From Melioribacteraceae bacterium (GTDB taxonomy: Bacteria; Bacteroidota; Ignavibacteria; Ignavibacteriales; Melioribacteraceae), in contig JAOADJ010000011.1 in assembly GCA_026417375.1 (NCBI GenBank), positions 1 to 64,000 of the forward strand: DNA of 64,000 nucleotides. Direction: 5' to 3'. Made by a program: the position numbers and the translations under genes. The stretch's first letter is position 1. Every line of letters begins with the position of its first letter. Of the stretch, positions 46,603 through 56,400 are shown one piece after another. The notes under the pieces were generated by a model that worked only from the letters and a program-made list of their open reading frames with translations, had not been told where the DNA came from and searched no databases.

Positions 46603-47208
46603 TCAGTTCAAAAGTTTTTTGATGTGATTTTCATAAACTGATATTGGCTGTAAACCTTGATAGCTTGCTATTATTTTCCCTTTTTTATCAACTATAAATG
46701 ATGTTGGTATTGCTTCAATTCCACCATAATCCATTATAACTTTTTGATTAAAATAAACTACTGGATAATTAATTCCATAATTTTTAATAAATGGTACAAC
46801 TTCGCTTTTTGTTTGAGTATCAACAGAAATTCCAATTATTTCAACTCCCTTGTTTCCATATTTATTTTTTAGTTCAATTAAATCCGGAATCCCTTTTCTA
46901 CATGGTGGACACCACGTTGCCCAAAAATCTAAAATTACAACTTTACCTTTTAGATTTGATAATTTTAATGTTTTACCATCTGTTGTTGGCAATTCAAAAT
47001 CTGGTGCCATAGATGATGATTGAATTGGTGAAGGTATATAGTTTGGTGGATATGGACCATTTGGTTCTTTGCCACCGAATAAATAATCAAAATTATTAAA
47101 AACAAAAAGTAGAAGAACAATTGTTATAAATATACCTGTATAAATTCTACCTCTGTCTTTTTTATTCAATTTAGGTGATTTTAATTTCATTATTTGATTT
47201 ATGTTCAT
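46603..47208 (-). CDS. TlpA/ResA-type thiol-disulfide oxidoreductase, membrane anchored
   Basis: 201 residues: a cytoplasmic basic stretch, one transmembrane helix (about 23-42, IYTGIFITIVLLLFVFNNFDYLF) and a periplasmic thioredoxin domain. The redox motif is WCPPC in FWATWCPPCRKGIPDL, preceded by LKGKVVILDF and followed by the cis-Pro segment AIPTSFIVDKKGKI. Typical jobs are reduction of apocytochrome or other exported thiol proteins. Last of a four-gene group with a PDO-like protein, DUF6132 and DUF1858; 53 bases separate it from the DUF1858 gene. Confidence 0.9.
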   Translation of the reverse strand: MNINQIMKLKSPKLNKKDRGRIYTGIFITIVLLLFVFNNFDYLFGGKEPNGPYPPNYIPSPIQSSSMAPDFELPTTDGKTLKLSNLKGKVVILDFWATWCPPCRKGIPDLIELKNKYGNKGVEIIGISVDTQTKSEVVPFIKNYGINYPVVYFNQKVIMDYGGIEAIPTSFIVDKKGKIIASYQGLQPISVYENHIKKLLN

Positions 47209-47261
47209 TTATGCCTCGTTAATGTTTGTTGAAAAATAAGAATTTATTACTAAAAGAAAAA

Positions 47262-47474
47262 TTAAATTGATTTACATAAAAATTTTTGATTTAATTCTTT
47301 AACAAAATTTTCAATTTCATTTTCAGTAAATCCTTTTTCTAAGGCAGCATTTTCTAAAGTTCCCCAGATTGGTTCGCCACAAATTAAACATCTTATTCCT
47401 TTTTCACTTAAATATGAAACTGCTTCAGGTAAAAGGTTTACCAATTCTTCTATTTCAATTTGTTTGGTTATCAT
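47262..47474 (-). CDS. DUF1858 / hybrid-cluster-associated redox disulfide protein
   Basis: 70 residues from the ATG at 47474; a longer open frame starting at 47579 overlaps the DUF6132 gene and is rejected. The segment RCLICGEPIWGTLENAALEKG is the family hallmark: two Cys (C-x2-C, a possible redox pair) with the conserved W-G-T-L-E. An N-terminal helix (IEIEELVNLLPEAVSYLSEKG) precedes it. Known from redox operons, function undefined. Its start lies inside the 3' end of the DUF6132 gene. Confidence 0.88.
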   Translation of the reverse strand: MITKQIEIEELVNLLPEAVSYLSEKGIRCLICGEPIWGTLENAALEKGFTENEIENFVKELNQKFLCKSI

Positions 47475-47664
47475 TTTTCTTTTTAGTTGGTATTGAAATA
47501 ATAAATCCGGCAAAAGCACCATAAAAGGTTGAAATCCATGGATTACTTGTAATTGGACAACTATTTGTTCTACAGCCAATAAAATAATAATATGAATAAC
47601 CTAAAACAGCACCAATTACAACAGGTAATATTCTTTTAATAATAAAATTTTTATCTATTTTCAT
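47455..47664 (-). CDS. DUF6132-type small membrane protein
   Basis: 69 residues with two hydrophobic helices (about 8-26 and 44-60) flanking the conserved loop GCRTNSCPITSNPWIST, which holds two Cys separated by five residues (C31, C36). This motif marks DUF6132, a family often found beside thioredoxin or rhodanese genes (from memory). It begins 6 bases after the PDO-like gene and overlaps the DUF1858 gene by 20 bases. A membrane-embedded dithiol is the natural reading; the exact role is not known. Confidence 0.8.
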   Translation of the reverse strand: MKIDKNFIIKRILPVVIGAVLGYSYYYFIGCRTNSCPITSNPWISTFYGAFAGFIISIPTKKKNDNQTN

Positions 47665-47670
47665 AATATT

Positions 47671-48315
47671 TTAATTAATTGCTTCTTTAACTTTATCAAA
47701 AACCATTTGTTCCGGAGCTGCACCCTCGATAAACACATTTTCATTAATAACAGTTCTTGGAACACCACGAACATTATATTTATTTGAAAGATGAGGAAAT
47801 TCTGTTGCTTCAATCATATCACTTTTAAATTTAGGATTAACAAAAGCAAATTTATGAGCAGTTAAAACTGCTTGTGGACAATATGGACATGTTGGTGTAA
47901 CAAAAACTTGCATATGAACTTCTTTATCAACCGATTTAACCTGATTTTCAACTTCTGGTGAAAGACCACTTATACCAGTTCCAAGCATAACAATATCTTC
48001 CAACAATGATGCAAATTCATATCCACTTGGAATACCATAAAATTTAATTCCGTAATCAATACCATTTTCATCTAAAAGCACTGTAGCAGGAATTTTATCT
48101 ACTCCATATTTTTCTGCATCCGATTTATCTGTTATGAAATTTTTAATTTCAAGCTCAAGTTTGTCTGAAGTTTCAACAAGTTCACTTAATATGGCTTTAG
48201 TTTCGCGGCAATATTGACATTCAAGTTCTTGAGTGAAAAAAATCATTTTTACTTTTTTTGTAAGAACAGAAAATCTTTTACTTAATTCAGTTCTTACATT
48301 ATTATCTAAATACAT
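47671..48315 (-). CDS. Protein disulfide oxidoreductase, tandem glutaredoxin-like (PDO-type)
   Basis: 214 residues made of two thioredoxin-fold halves, each with its own redox motif: C33-Q-Y-C36 (ECQYCRET) and C143-P-Y-C146 (TPTCPYCPQAV). Cis-Pro positions follow in KIPATVL and RGVPRTV. This is the archaeal/thermophile-type PDO layout, which is normally cytoplasmic; no signal peptide is seen. A Shine-Dalgarno AAAGGAG is 6 bases before the ATG. First gene of the thiol-disulfide operon. A likely donor or acceptor of electrons for the membrane proteins encoded downstream. Confidence 0.88.
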   Translation of the reverse strand: MYLDNNVRTELSKRFSVLTKKVKMIFFTQELECQYCRETKAILSELVETSDKLELEIKNFITDKSDAEKYGVDKIPATVLLDENGIDYGIKFYGIPSGYEFASLLEDIVMLGTGISGLSPEVENQVKSVDKEVHMQVFVTPTCPYCPQAVLTAHKFAFVNPKFKSDMIEATEFPHLSNKYNVRGVPRTVINENVFIEGAAPEQMVFDKVKEAIN

Positions 48316-48392
48316 TTTATTCTCCTTTAAAAATTTTGTATTAATATGATGATTGAATTTAACTTAAGATTCACAAAAAAATTTACACTGAA

Positions 48393-48845
48393 TTATTTTT
48401 TTCCATTTCCCCATTTTAACACTTCTACTTTAACTTCTGTAATTCCAACATTAATCATATCAAGTTTTTGTGCGGTTCCTAATGAAAGATCAATTATTCT
48501 ATCTGAACGATAAGGCATTCTATCATTTATTGGAATAACAACACTCTTGCCATTAGATAGATTTGTAACACGTATTATAGTTCCCATTTGATAAAAAGGA
48601 TGAGCAGCAGAAAGTCCAAACATATTATAAATTTCTCCACTATAAGTTACTTTTCCATTGAATTGGTCAGCATAATATGAAGCAATACCAATTTGTGTTT
48701 CTAAAACGTCATTGTTTGTAGTAAAACCAAACTCATTTTCATTTTTATCTTTAATTAAAAAACGGGGTGATGATGAACAAGATTCAAGAAAAGAAATTAA
48801 TATGATTAAGAAAAAAATTTTTTTGTTTAATAATAATATTTTCAT
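48393..48845 (-). CDS. rlpA: RlpA-like septal lytic transglycosylase, lipoprotein
   Basis: 150 residues from the ATG at 48845. A lipobox ends at Cys in ISFLESC, then a double-psi beta-barrel domain: GIASYYADQFNGKVTYSGEIYNM, SAAHPFYQMGTIIRVTNLSNGKS (catalytic His position), INDRMPYRSDRIIDLSLGTAQKL (catalytic Asp position). RlpA cleaves denuded glycan strands at the division site. The frame stays open to an ATG at 48893, but that would translate the terminator hairpin. It has a structured leader and is not co-transcribed with neighbours in an obvious way. Confidence 0.9.
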   Translation of the reverse strand: MKILLLNKKIFFLIILISFLESCSSSPRFLIKDKNENEFGFTTNNDVLETQIGIASYYADQFNGKVTYSGEIYNMFGLSAAHPFYQMGTIIRVTNLSNGKSVVIPINDRMPYRSDRIIDLSLGTAQKLDMINVGITEVKVEVLKWGNGKK

Positions 48846-48935
48846 ATTAATAAAAAGGGAGCGAATTTTCCGCTCCCAAGTTGCCCTTTGCATCTAAGAT
48901 TCCAGCCGTGAAATAGAAGATGCAAATCTGTAATG
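48846..48935 (-). promoter_or_regulatory. Structured 5' leader of rlpA, candidate riboswitch or attenuator
   Basis: Minus-strand leader of about 90 bases. It folds into a perfect 9-bp stem TTTGCATCT / AGATGCAAA (48926-48918 with 48895-48887) around a 22-base loop, then GGGCAACTT, then an intrinsic terminator, then the rlpA ATG. A terminator placed between a structured element and a start codon is how attenuators and riboswitches are built. The sequence does not match any riboswitch core I can recall (c-di-GMP, c-di-AMP, TPP, SAM, cobalamin, Mn, fluoride checked from memory). Confidence 0.5.
48852..48877 (-). terminator. Intrinsic terminator inside the rlpA leader
   Basis: Minus strand: GGGAGCG, 7 bases, CGCTCCC, then TTTTT; a perfect 7-bp GC-rich stem with a U tract. 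It ends 7 bases before the rlpA ATG at 48845, so it would stop transcription before the gene is reached. Unusually GC-rich for this genome. Confidence 0.75.
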
Positions 48936-48973
48936 CAATATAATGTTTATATATTTATTTATTATGAAATAAA

Positions 48974-49945
48974 TCACAATGAATAACCAAATTTTAAAAT
49001 GTAACTCGATTCAATTGGTATATTAATTTGTTTTATTGCATAGATACCAAAAATTCCCAAGCCACCTTTAATGTTTGTAAAATCAGGTTGATTAATACGT
49101 ACAGAAAATTCATCAAGAAAAGTTTTTTGTAATGAATAATAAGCTGCTAAATTTTTATCAAGTATTAACAAACGAAATAATGCATTTTCAATCTTATAAT
49201 TTTTTCTTTGGGTTATATCTTTACTTATTTCTCTTAATGCAACACCAAAAGCTAATGTATCGAAACTAACACTATTTTTCCCGACAGAAATTTCCGGATA
49301 GATTGGTGGTTTATCAGGAGAATTTTCTAAATAACGAATAGGCACTTTTTTATAATACTTGTTCCAATTTCCATTTTCAAATTTAGAATAAACAATTGCA
49401 AGCTCCGGCGCAAAGTATATTGTGCTTTCAAATTTATCGCCGGAAATTTTATCCCAAGAAAAAATAATTTTATTTGCATTTATTGGTGGATAAGTATCAA
49501 CAGTTTTTGAAAAATAAAGTGTGTTTAAAAAGAAAGATTCAGTTGATGCTGTTAATATTTTACCATTTGGAAGGAGTGCTTCAATTTTTAATTGTGAATA
49601 ACTTGATGGTTTTAACTTTTTTATATAATAAAAATTTATTGGTGTGTTGTATTTTGAATCAGCACTTCTTTGTGTTGATGTATCTTTAAAAGTAAAAATT
49701 GAATCTCTGTAATAAACTTTTATAGTAGCACCTTTAATAAACGGATCTATTTTATTTGAATTCGGATCATATCCATCAACATCATATGATTTTGAAATTG
49801 TAGCAATTTGATAATTTGTGTCTGCTTTCAAAACGCAGTTAAGCACATATTCTTCTTTGAAATTTGCTTTTGGATTTACATTATCATCGCAGCTAATAGA
49901 TAAAAAAATCAAAAAAATATTTATCAATAAAAAAATGTTTTTCAT
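48974..49945 (-). CDS. DUF4249-type lipoprotein
   Basis: 323 residues with a lipobox ending at Cys in LIFLSISCDD, so lipid anchored. An N-terminal beta-rich segment (EEYVLNCVLKADTNYQIATISKSY) and the arrangement after a TonB-dependent receptor fit the DUF4249 family, which is common in Bacteroidota and whose function is unknown. The start overlaps the receptor stop by 4 bases, so the two proteins are probably made in step and may form one outer-membrane complex. Confidence 0.75.
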   Translation of the reverse strand: MKNIFLLINIFLIFLSISCDDNVNPKANFKEEYVLNCVLKADTNYQIATISKSYDVDGYDPNSNKIDPFIKGATIKVYYRDSIFTFKDTSTQRSADSKYNTPINFYYIKKLKPSSYSQLKIEALLPNGKILTASTESFFLNTLYFSKTVDTYPPINANKIIFSWDKISGDKFESTIYFAPELAIVYSKFENGNWNKYYKKVPIRYLENSPDKPPIYPEISVGKNSVSFDTLAFGVALREISKDITQRKNYKIENALFRLLILDKNLAAYYSLQKTFLDEFSVRINQPDFTNIKGGLGIFGIYAIKQINIPIESSYILKFGYSL

Positions 49946-52179
49946 AGTTCCACCTTTATACTTGCTGAAGGCAAAAAGGGAAGCATATTTACTCTTTCTC
50001 CGGTATCTCTTCTAAAATAAAATAAATTTTTTCTGTTATAAACATTGATCGCGCTTAAATCAGTGGTAATTTTAAATTTTCCAATATTTAATTTTTTAGT
50101 TAAACTTAAATCCAATCGATGATAATCTGGTAATCTTCCTAAATTTTTTTCACCTAAAATTATGAATGGATTATAATTATCAAGAAGAAATTCGCGACCC
50201 GTTAAATCATCAACATTTAGTTTATCATAATAGCCAGCAATTTGAGTAAAAGGTAATCCTGATGAATAAGTCAAAACAGCACTTGCCGAAAATCCTAATC
50301 CCAAATTATATTCAAAAGTAAGATTGACATTATGTCTCGAGTCATAACGCGGCGAATATGTTTTTCCATTTACAGTTTTAAAAGAATACATTAAAGCATA
50401 TGCTGTTGTAAAATTTAAATTATTAGTTGTCAACTTGGATAAAAATTCTAACCCATATGATTTTCCATCACCATGAATTAAATCTTTATCGGTTGCAAAA
50501 AATTTATTTTCATTTATAATAGCTAAATTTTTTTGAAGTTTATAATAACCTTCAAGATTAAATGTCAAAAATTCATTTGGGGTAATTTCAAATCCTCCTA
50601 TATAATGAATTGCACTAGAAGGTTTTAAATATAATGGTGTAATAATCCAAGGTTCAAAAACTGAAACCACTTCATTCTCGTCTGATATTGTAACAAGATC
50701 TTGTAAGTAAATTCCCCAGGAGCTTTTCAAAGCAATTTGTGGGATAAACCGATATGTTAAACTAGCACGTGGTTCTAAAAAATATGCTGGTCCGCCACCA
50801 GCTAATCTTGTTGCATTTGCTCTTGTTCCAATGTCTAAACCAAAACTGCTCCATCTTAATAATTTATATTTTAAAAAAACACTTACATTAGCACCATGAG
50901 CAAGTGTTTCATTAACTTGATTTCTAAAATTTTCCAAAACTAATCTTGTATGTACTTCAGAAATTCTAAATCCACCGGATAATTCATCTTTACTATCATA
51001 AACATAAGTGAAATCTAATCTCATTGTTCCATCTGTTATTTTATTATAAACATATTTTGCACCACTTGAATTTGGAATTCTCTCTCCAATAAAATTGCTC
51101 ACAGTTACTTCAACATTGTAAAACAAAGGTGTATCGGATAACTGAAAATAACTTAAGCTCATTGTATTGTTTTCCCATTTAAAATCTTCACGCTTTGGAT
51201 TGTTATTCATAATTTTATCTTTGCTTGAAAAAATGCTGAATGACCATTTAGCATCTTTCATAAAATTATTATTTGAATAATTCGCTTTAAAAAATAAATC
51301 GTGAAAATCTGCTGGAATTGAATTATTGTTTCTGAATTTTTTTAAAACATAATCTGAATAATTTTTTCTTCCACTTAAAATAAATGAACCATTGGGAATT
51401 GGTCCTTCAAGTAAAAGTTTTGCAGTAAGCAAACTTAAACTTGCTTTACCACTAAAATTATTTTTATTACCATCTCTGCTTACAACTTTGACAACAGATG
51501 ATAAACGTCCTGCATATTCAGATGGAAAACCACCTTTATAAAATTCCATTGAATTTACCATATCCGGATCAATAGAACTAAAAATACCGAGAGCATGAAA
51601 AGGATTATAAATTGGAGTATCATCAAGCAAAACTAAATTTTCATTACTCGCACTTCCACGAACATAAAATTTTGCAGAAACATCACCAGCTGTTTGAACA
51701 CCCGGCATGTTTTGTAATGATCTGAAAATATCTAGTTCAATTCCTTTGGGTAAATTTTCTATTTCTCTTATACCAATTTTTTGAAGACTTAAATCAGTTG
51801 CATTTTCTTTAGGAATTCTTTGTGCAACCTGTTCAATAGTTTTCATTTGTATTGAAACCGGAGGAAGGAAAAATTTTAAATCTGTAACTTTGAAAGGCTC
51901 TACCATTATAAAATATTCTTTTGATTTGTAACCAATATATGAAGCTACAACTGATAGTCTTTTGTATGGTAAAGCTGCAATAATAAAATATCCACGAAAA
52001 TCGGTTTGAACACCACGATTCAATTCTTTTATAAATACATTTGCATAAGGTAATGCTTCCCCGGAAGTAGAATCGGCAACAAAACCGCGTATTATTCCTT
52101 TGTCCTGAGAATAAATGATTGAATTATTCATTAAGGAAAAAAATAATATGAACAAACAAAATTTATATAAATGCTTCAT
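49942..52179 (-). CDS. TonB-dependent outer-membrane receptor with carboxypeptidase-regulatory-like domain
   Basis: 745 residues from the ATG at 52179 (upstream ATG at 52242 gives no better signal). Signal peptide (YKFCLFILFFSLMNNSIIYSQ), carboxypeptidase-regulatory-like beta domain (about 30-115, GFVADSTSGEALPYANVFI), plug (about 140-260, with LPGIE-type helix, VRGSASNENLVLLDDTPIYNP and YAGRLSSVVKV) and a C-terminal beta barrel. No TonB box could be placed with confidence. Substrate unknown; the only partner gene in the operon is the DUF4249 lipoprotein. Confidence 0.92.
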   Translation of the reverse strand: MKHLYKFCLFILFFSLMNNSIIYSQDKGIIRGFVADSTSGEALPYANVFIKELNRGVQTDFRGYFIIAALPYKRLSVVASYIGYKSKEYFIMVEPFKVTDLKFFLPPVSIQMKTIEQVAQRIPKENATDLSLQKIGIREIENLPKGIELDIFRSLQNMPGVQTAGDVSAKFYVRGSASNENLVLLDDTPIYNPFHALGIFSSIDPDMVNSMEFYKGGFPSEYAGRLSSVVKVVSRDGNKNNFSGKASLSLLTAKLLLEGPIPNGSFILSGRKNYSDYVLKKFRNNNSIPADFHDLFFKANYSNNNFMKDAKWSFSIFSSKDKIMNNNPKREDFKWENNTMSLSYFQLSDTPLFYNVEVTVSNFIGERIPNSSGAKYVYNKITDGTMRLDFTYVYDSKDELSGGFRISEVHTRLVLENFRNQVNETLAHGANVSVFLKYKLLRWSSFGLDIGTRANATRLAGGGPAYFLEPRASLTYRFIPQIALKSSWGIYLQDLVTISDENEVVSVFEPWIITPLYLKPSSAIHYIGGFEITPNEFLTFNLEGYYKLQKNLAIINENKFFATDKDLIHGDGKSYGLEFLSKLTTNNLNFTTAYALMYSFKTVNGKTYSPRYDSRHNVNLTFEYNLGLGFSASAVLTYSSGLPFTQIAGYYDKLNVDDLTGREFLLDNYNPFIILGEKNLGRLPDYHRLDLSLTKKLNIGKFKITTDLSAINVYNRKNLFYFRRDTGERVNMLPFLPSASIKVEL

Positions 52180-52272
52180 AGTAAAAATTAAATCTATAAT
52201 TCCTTTTTTTGTAAACATAGAATTAATTGAAACTAATTTCAATTAAAAAACTTTAATAAAATTATAAATTAG

Positions 52273-52304
52273 TTTTGCAAGCATTCACTTTTTTTTTACT
52301 TTCG
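52273..52304 (+). promoter_or_regulatory. Bacteroidota-type promoter for carAB
   Basis: TTTTG at 52273-52277, a 19-base spacer, TACTTTCG at 52297-52304 (one mismatch to TAnnTTTG). The inferred transcription start near 52310 is too close to the TTG at 52315 for initiation there and supports the start at 52363. Confidence 0.6.
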
Positions 52305-52362
52305 CAAAGCATTTTTGAAACTCTTCCTACCTTACTTAACCAAAAAAAGGAGTTATTTAGTT

Positions 52363-53445
52363 TTGTCAAAAAATAAACAAACTGAACAGCCAACCGTAAA
52401 ACTTATCTTAAAAGATGGACATACATTTGAGGGAAAATTATTCGGAGCAAAACGATCTGTTGCCGGTGAAGTTGTTTTTAACACTGGAATGGTAGGCTAT
52501 CCGGAAACATTAACAGATCCATCGTATAAAGGGCAAATTCTTGTTTTAACTTATCCGTTAATTGGAAATTATGGAGTGCCACAACTTGAAGAAACAGATG
52601 ATCTATTTCAAAATTGGGAATCTGAAAAAATTCAAGTGCAAGCTCTTATTGTTTCTGAACATTCAGAAAAGTATAGTCATTGGAATTCATTTTTAAGTTT
52701 GGAAAGTTGGTTGAAAAAATATGATGTTCCCGGTATTTATGGAATTGATACTCGTAACCTAACCAAAATTTTACGTGAGCATGGTACAATGTTAGGTAAA
52801 ATTGTTGTTGGTAATGATAAAGTTGAATATTACAATCCCGATATTGATAATTTAATTTCTAAAGTAACAATTCCAAAAGTTGAAGAATATAAAAATGGGA
52901 AAAAGAGAATTTTATTAATCGATTGTGGTTGTAAGTTCAATATAATCAGAAAATTGCTTGATAAAAAAGTATCTGTTTTAAGAGTGCCTTATGATTATGA
53001 TATTGAAAAGGAAGATTATGATGGAGTTCTGCTTTCAAATGGTCCGGGCAATCCAATAGTTTATAAACAGTTAGTTGAATCAGTAAAGAAAATTATAAAG
53101 AAACAAGTTCCAACTCTGGGAATTTGTATGGGGCATCAAATTCTATCATTAGCTGCGGGTGGAAAAACTTATAAATTAAAATATGGTCACCGAAGTCAAA
53201 ATCAACCGGTAAAAACTGTTGATTCAAATAAATGTTATATAACTTCACAAAATCATAGTTTTGCTGTTGAAACAAAATCATTACCAAGAGGGTGGCAACC
53301 TTGGTTCGAAAATTTAAATGATTATTCAAATGAAGGTGTTCGTCACGAAAAATTACCATTTATGAGTGTTCAATTTCATCCGGAAGCAACTCCCGGTCCT
53401 GTTGATACAGATTTTATTTTTGATGAATTTATTAAAAATGTTTAA
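52363..53445 (+). CDS. carA: Carbamoyl-phosphate synthase, small (glutaminase) subunit
   Basis: Class I glutamine amidotransferase that feeds ammonia to CarB. 360 residues from the TTG at 52363, which has AAGGAG 11 bases upstream; the in-frame TTG at 52315 lies nearly on the predicted transcription start. Landmarks: FNTGMVGYPETLTDPSYKGQIL, SNGPGNP (near 220), nucleophile Cys in GICMGHQIL, NHSFAV and the catalytic His/Glu in QFHPEATPGPVDTDF. Co-transcribed with carB (21-base gap). Confidence 0.97.
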   Translation: MSKNKQTEQPTVKLILKDGHTFEGKLFGAKRSVAGEVVFNTGMVGYPETLTDPSYKGQILVLTYPLIGNYGVPQLEETDDLFQNWESEKIQVQALIVSEHSEKYSHWNSFLSLESWLKKYDVPGIYGIDTRNLTKILREHGTMLGKIVVGNDKVEYYNPDIDNLISKVTIPKVEEYKNGKKRILLIDCGCKFNIIRKLLDKKVSVLRVPYDYDIEKEDYDGVLLSNGPGNPIVYKQLVESVKKIIKKQVPTLGICMGHQILSLAAGGKTYKLKYGHRSQNQPVKTVDSNKCYITSQNHSFAVETKSLPRGWQPWFENLNDYSNEGVRHEKLPFMSVQFHPEATPGPVDTDFIFDEFIKNV

Positions 53446-53466
53446 TTATATTTTTCAAGGTTATAA

Positions 53467-56400
53467 ATGAAAATTAAAAAAGTTTTAATAATTGGTAGTT
53501 CAGCTTTAAAGATTGGCGAAGCAGGAGAATTTGATTATTCAGGTTCTCAGGCTATTAAAGCTTTTAAAGAAGAGGGAATTTATACAGTCCTTATAAATCC
53601 AAATATTGCTACAAATCAAACTTCTGAACATTTAGCAGATAAAGTTTATTTGTTACCAATTAATATAAATTATGTTGAAAAAGTTATAGCAAAAGAAAAA
53701 CCAGATGGAATTGTTTTAGGATTTGGTGGACAAACAGCACTTAATTGTGGATTAGAATTACACAGAAAAGGAATCTTAAAAAAATATAAAGTAGAAGTTT
53801 TAGGAACTCAAATTGATGCAATTGAAAATACAGAGGATAGACAACTATTCTGTAATAAACTTGATGAGATTAATGTTAAATATCCCAAAAGTAAAGCTGT
53901 TAATAATATTGAAGATGCAATTTCTTTTGCAGAGGAAATAAAATTTCCGGTTATAATAAGAATTGCTTATGCATTAGGCGGACTTGGTTCTGGAGTTTGC
54001 AGAAATAAAATTGAACTAAAAAAACTCGCCACAAAAGCTCTTAATTATTCATCACAAATTTTAGTTGAAGAATATCTTGAGGGATGGAAAGAAATTGAAT
54101 ATGAAGTTGTTCGTGATAAATATGATAATTGTATTACTGTTTGTAATATGGAAAATATTGACCCGATGGGTATTCATACAGGAGAAAGTATTGTTGTAGC
54201 TCCAAGTCAAACTTTATCTAATGATGAATTTCATCTTTTAAGAGAAGTAGCCATTAAAACAATTCGACATCTTGGAATTGTAGGCGAATGTAACATTCAG
54301 TATGCACTTTCACCAACTGAAAAAGATTATCGTGTTATTGAAGTCAATGCAAGATTATCAAGAAGTTCGGCATTAGCTTCAAAAGCAACTGGTTATCCTT
54401 TGGCATTTGTTGCTGCAAAACTTGCATTAGGTTATGGATTACATGAATTACCAAACTCTGTAACAAGAACAACAAAAGCTTTTTTTGAACCCGCTTTGGA
54501 TTATATTGTAGTAAAAGTACCACGTTGGGATTTGAAAAAATTCCGGTTAGTAAAACGAAAACTAGGCTCTTCAATGAAATCTGTTGGCGAAGTTATGGCA
54601 ATTGGAAAAAAATTTGAAGAAGCAATTCAAAAAGCAATGAGAATGCTTGATATTGGTGTTGAAGGATTGACAGCTAGCAGAACTAAAGTTGAATTTGACG
54701 AATTGAAAGAAGCTTTAGAACACCCAACTGAAGAAAGAATGTTTGCGGTTGTTCAAGCTTTGAAACAAGGTTATTCGATTGATTGGATTCATTCTCTGAC
54801 ACATATTAATAAATGGTTTTTATATAAAATTCAGAATATAGTTGAACTTGAAAAGAAAATAGAAGAACAAAAAGTTATTACAAAAGAATTATTATTAGAA
54901 GCAAAACAAAAAGGTTTTTCTGATCGGCAGATAGCAAATATATTAGGTAAAGATGCACACGATATTTATTTATTAAGAAAAAAATATTCAATTCATCCCT
55001 TTATTCAACATATTGATACTCTTGCGGCAGAATATCCGGCAAAAACAAATTATCTTTATTTAAGTTATAATGCTTCAAAACATGATTTTGATTTCAAATT
55101 AAAAAATTCAATTATCATTTTAGGAAGTGGTCCTTACAGAATCGGAAGTTCTGTAGAATTTGATTGGTGTTGTGTTAATACATCAAGAACTTTACGGGAA
55201 TGTGGTGTAAAATCTGTAATGATAAATTGTAATCCCGAAACAGTATCAACAGATTATGATGAAAGTGATGCTTTGTTTTTTGAAGAACTTACAACAGAAA
55301 CAATTTGGGAAATATATTCATCAATAAAAGCAAAAGGTGTAATTGTATCGATGGGTGGGCAAACACCAAATAATCTTGCTCTTAAACTTCATAAAGTTGG
55401 TATTAAAATTTTAGGAACAGCACCTGAATCAATTGATAGAGCAGAAGATAGAAGTAAATTTTCTTCTATGCTTGATGAATTAGAAATTGGTCAGCCCGAA
55501 TGGCAAAGTTTAACAACATTACAAGATGCACTTCAATTTGCAAATAAAGTAGGTTATCCGGTTTTAGTTCGCCCTTCTTATGTATTAAGTGGTGCAGCAA
55601 TGGCTATTGCAACAGATGATATTGAATTAACAAAATTTTTACAAAAAGCTGTTGATGTTTCTTCAGAACATCCTGTTGTTATTTCAAAATTTCTTGTTAA
55701 TGCAAAAGAATTGGAGTTTGATGCGGTTGCTCAAAATGGAAAAATTATCTGTTCTGCAATTTCAGAACATGTTGAAAATGCAGGTGTTCATAGCGGAGAC
55801 GCAACTTTAGTTTTACCAGCTCAAAGAACTTATCTTGAAACAATAAGACAGATAAAAGAATTTTCTTCTTTGATTGCAAAATCATTAAACATAAATGGTC
55901 CCTTCAATATTCAATATTTAGCAAAAGATAATAATGTTAAGGTTATTGAATGTAATCTTCGCGCTTCAAGAAGTTTTCCTTTTGTTTCAAAAACTTTGAA
56001 GAAAAATTTCATTGAGGTTGCAACAAAAATAATTCTTGGTCAAAAGGTTCAGCCAATTGAAGATATTACATTTAATCTTGATTATGTAGGAGTAAAAGCT
56101 CCCGAATTTTCTTTTACCCGTTTGGAAGGAGCAGACCCAACAACTGGTGTTGAAATGGCATCCACAGGTGAGGTTGCCTGTTTAGGTGAAGATTTCAATG
56201 AAGCATTTCTAAAAGCATTGCAATCTGTTGGTTATAAATTTCCAATCAAATCAATTTTAATTTCTTCTGGTACTATTGAATCTAAATCTGAATTGCTTGA
56301 ACCGATGAAACAATTACTTAAGCTTGGAATCAAATTTTATGCAACACAAGGCACTGCTAAATTTATGAATTCAAACGGAATTCCAACAGAAGTTGTAGAT

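Noticed and set aside
47475-47579. N-terminal extension of the DUF1858 gene to the ATG at 47579
   Set aside because: It would overlap most of the DUF6132 gene and adds residues without family similarity; the ATG at 47474 gives the family's usual length.
48846-48893. Upstream ATG at 48893 as the rlpA start
   Set aside because: It would place the GC-rich terminator stem inside the coding region and put 16 charged residues before a good lipoprotein signal peptide.
52315-52362. TTG at 52315 as the carA start
   Set aside because: It lies about 10 bases after the predicted -7 element and has no Shine-Dalgarno; the TTG at 52363 has AAGGAG and fits the family N-terminus.
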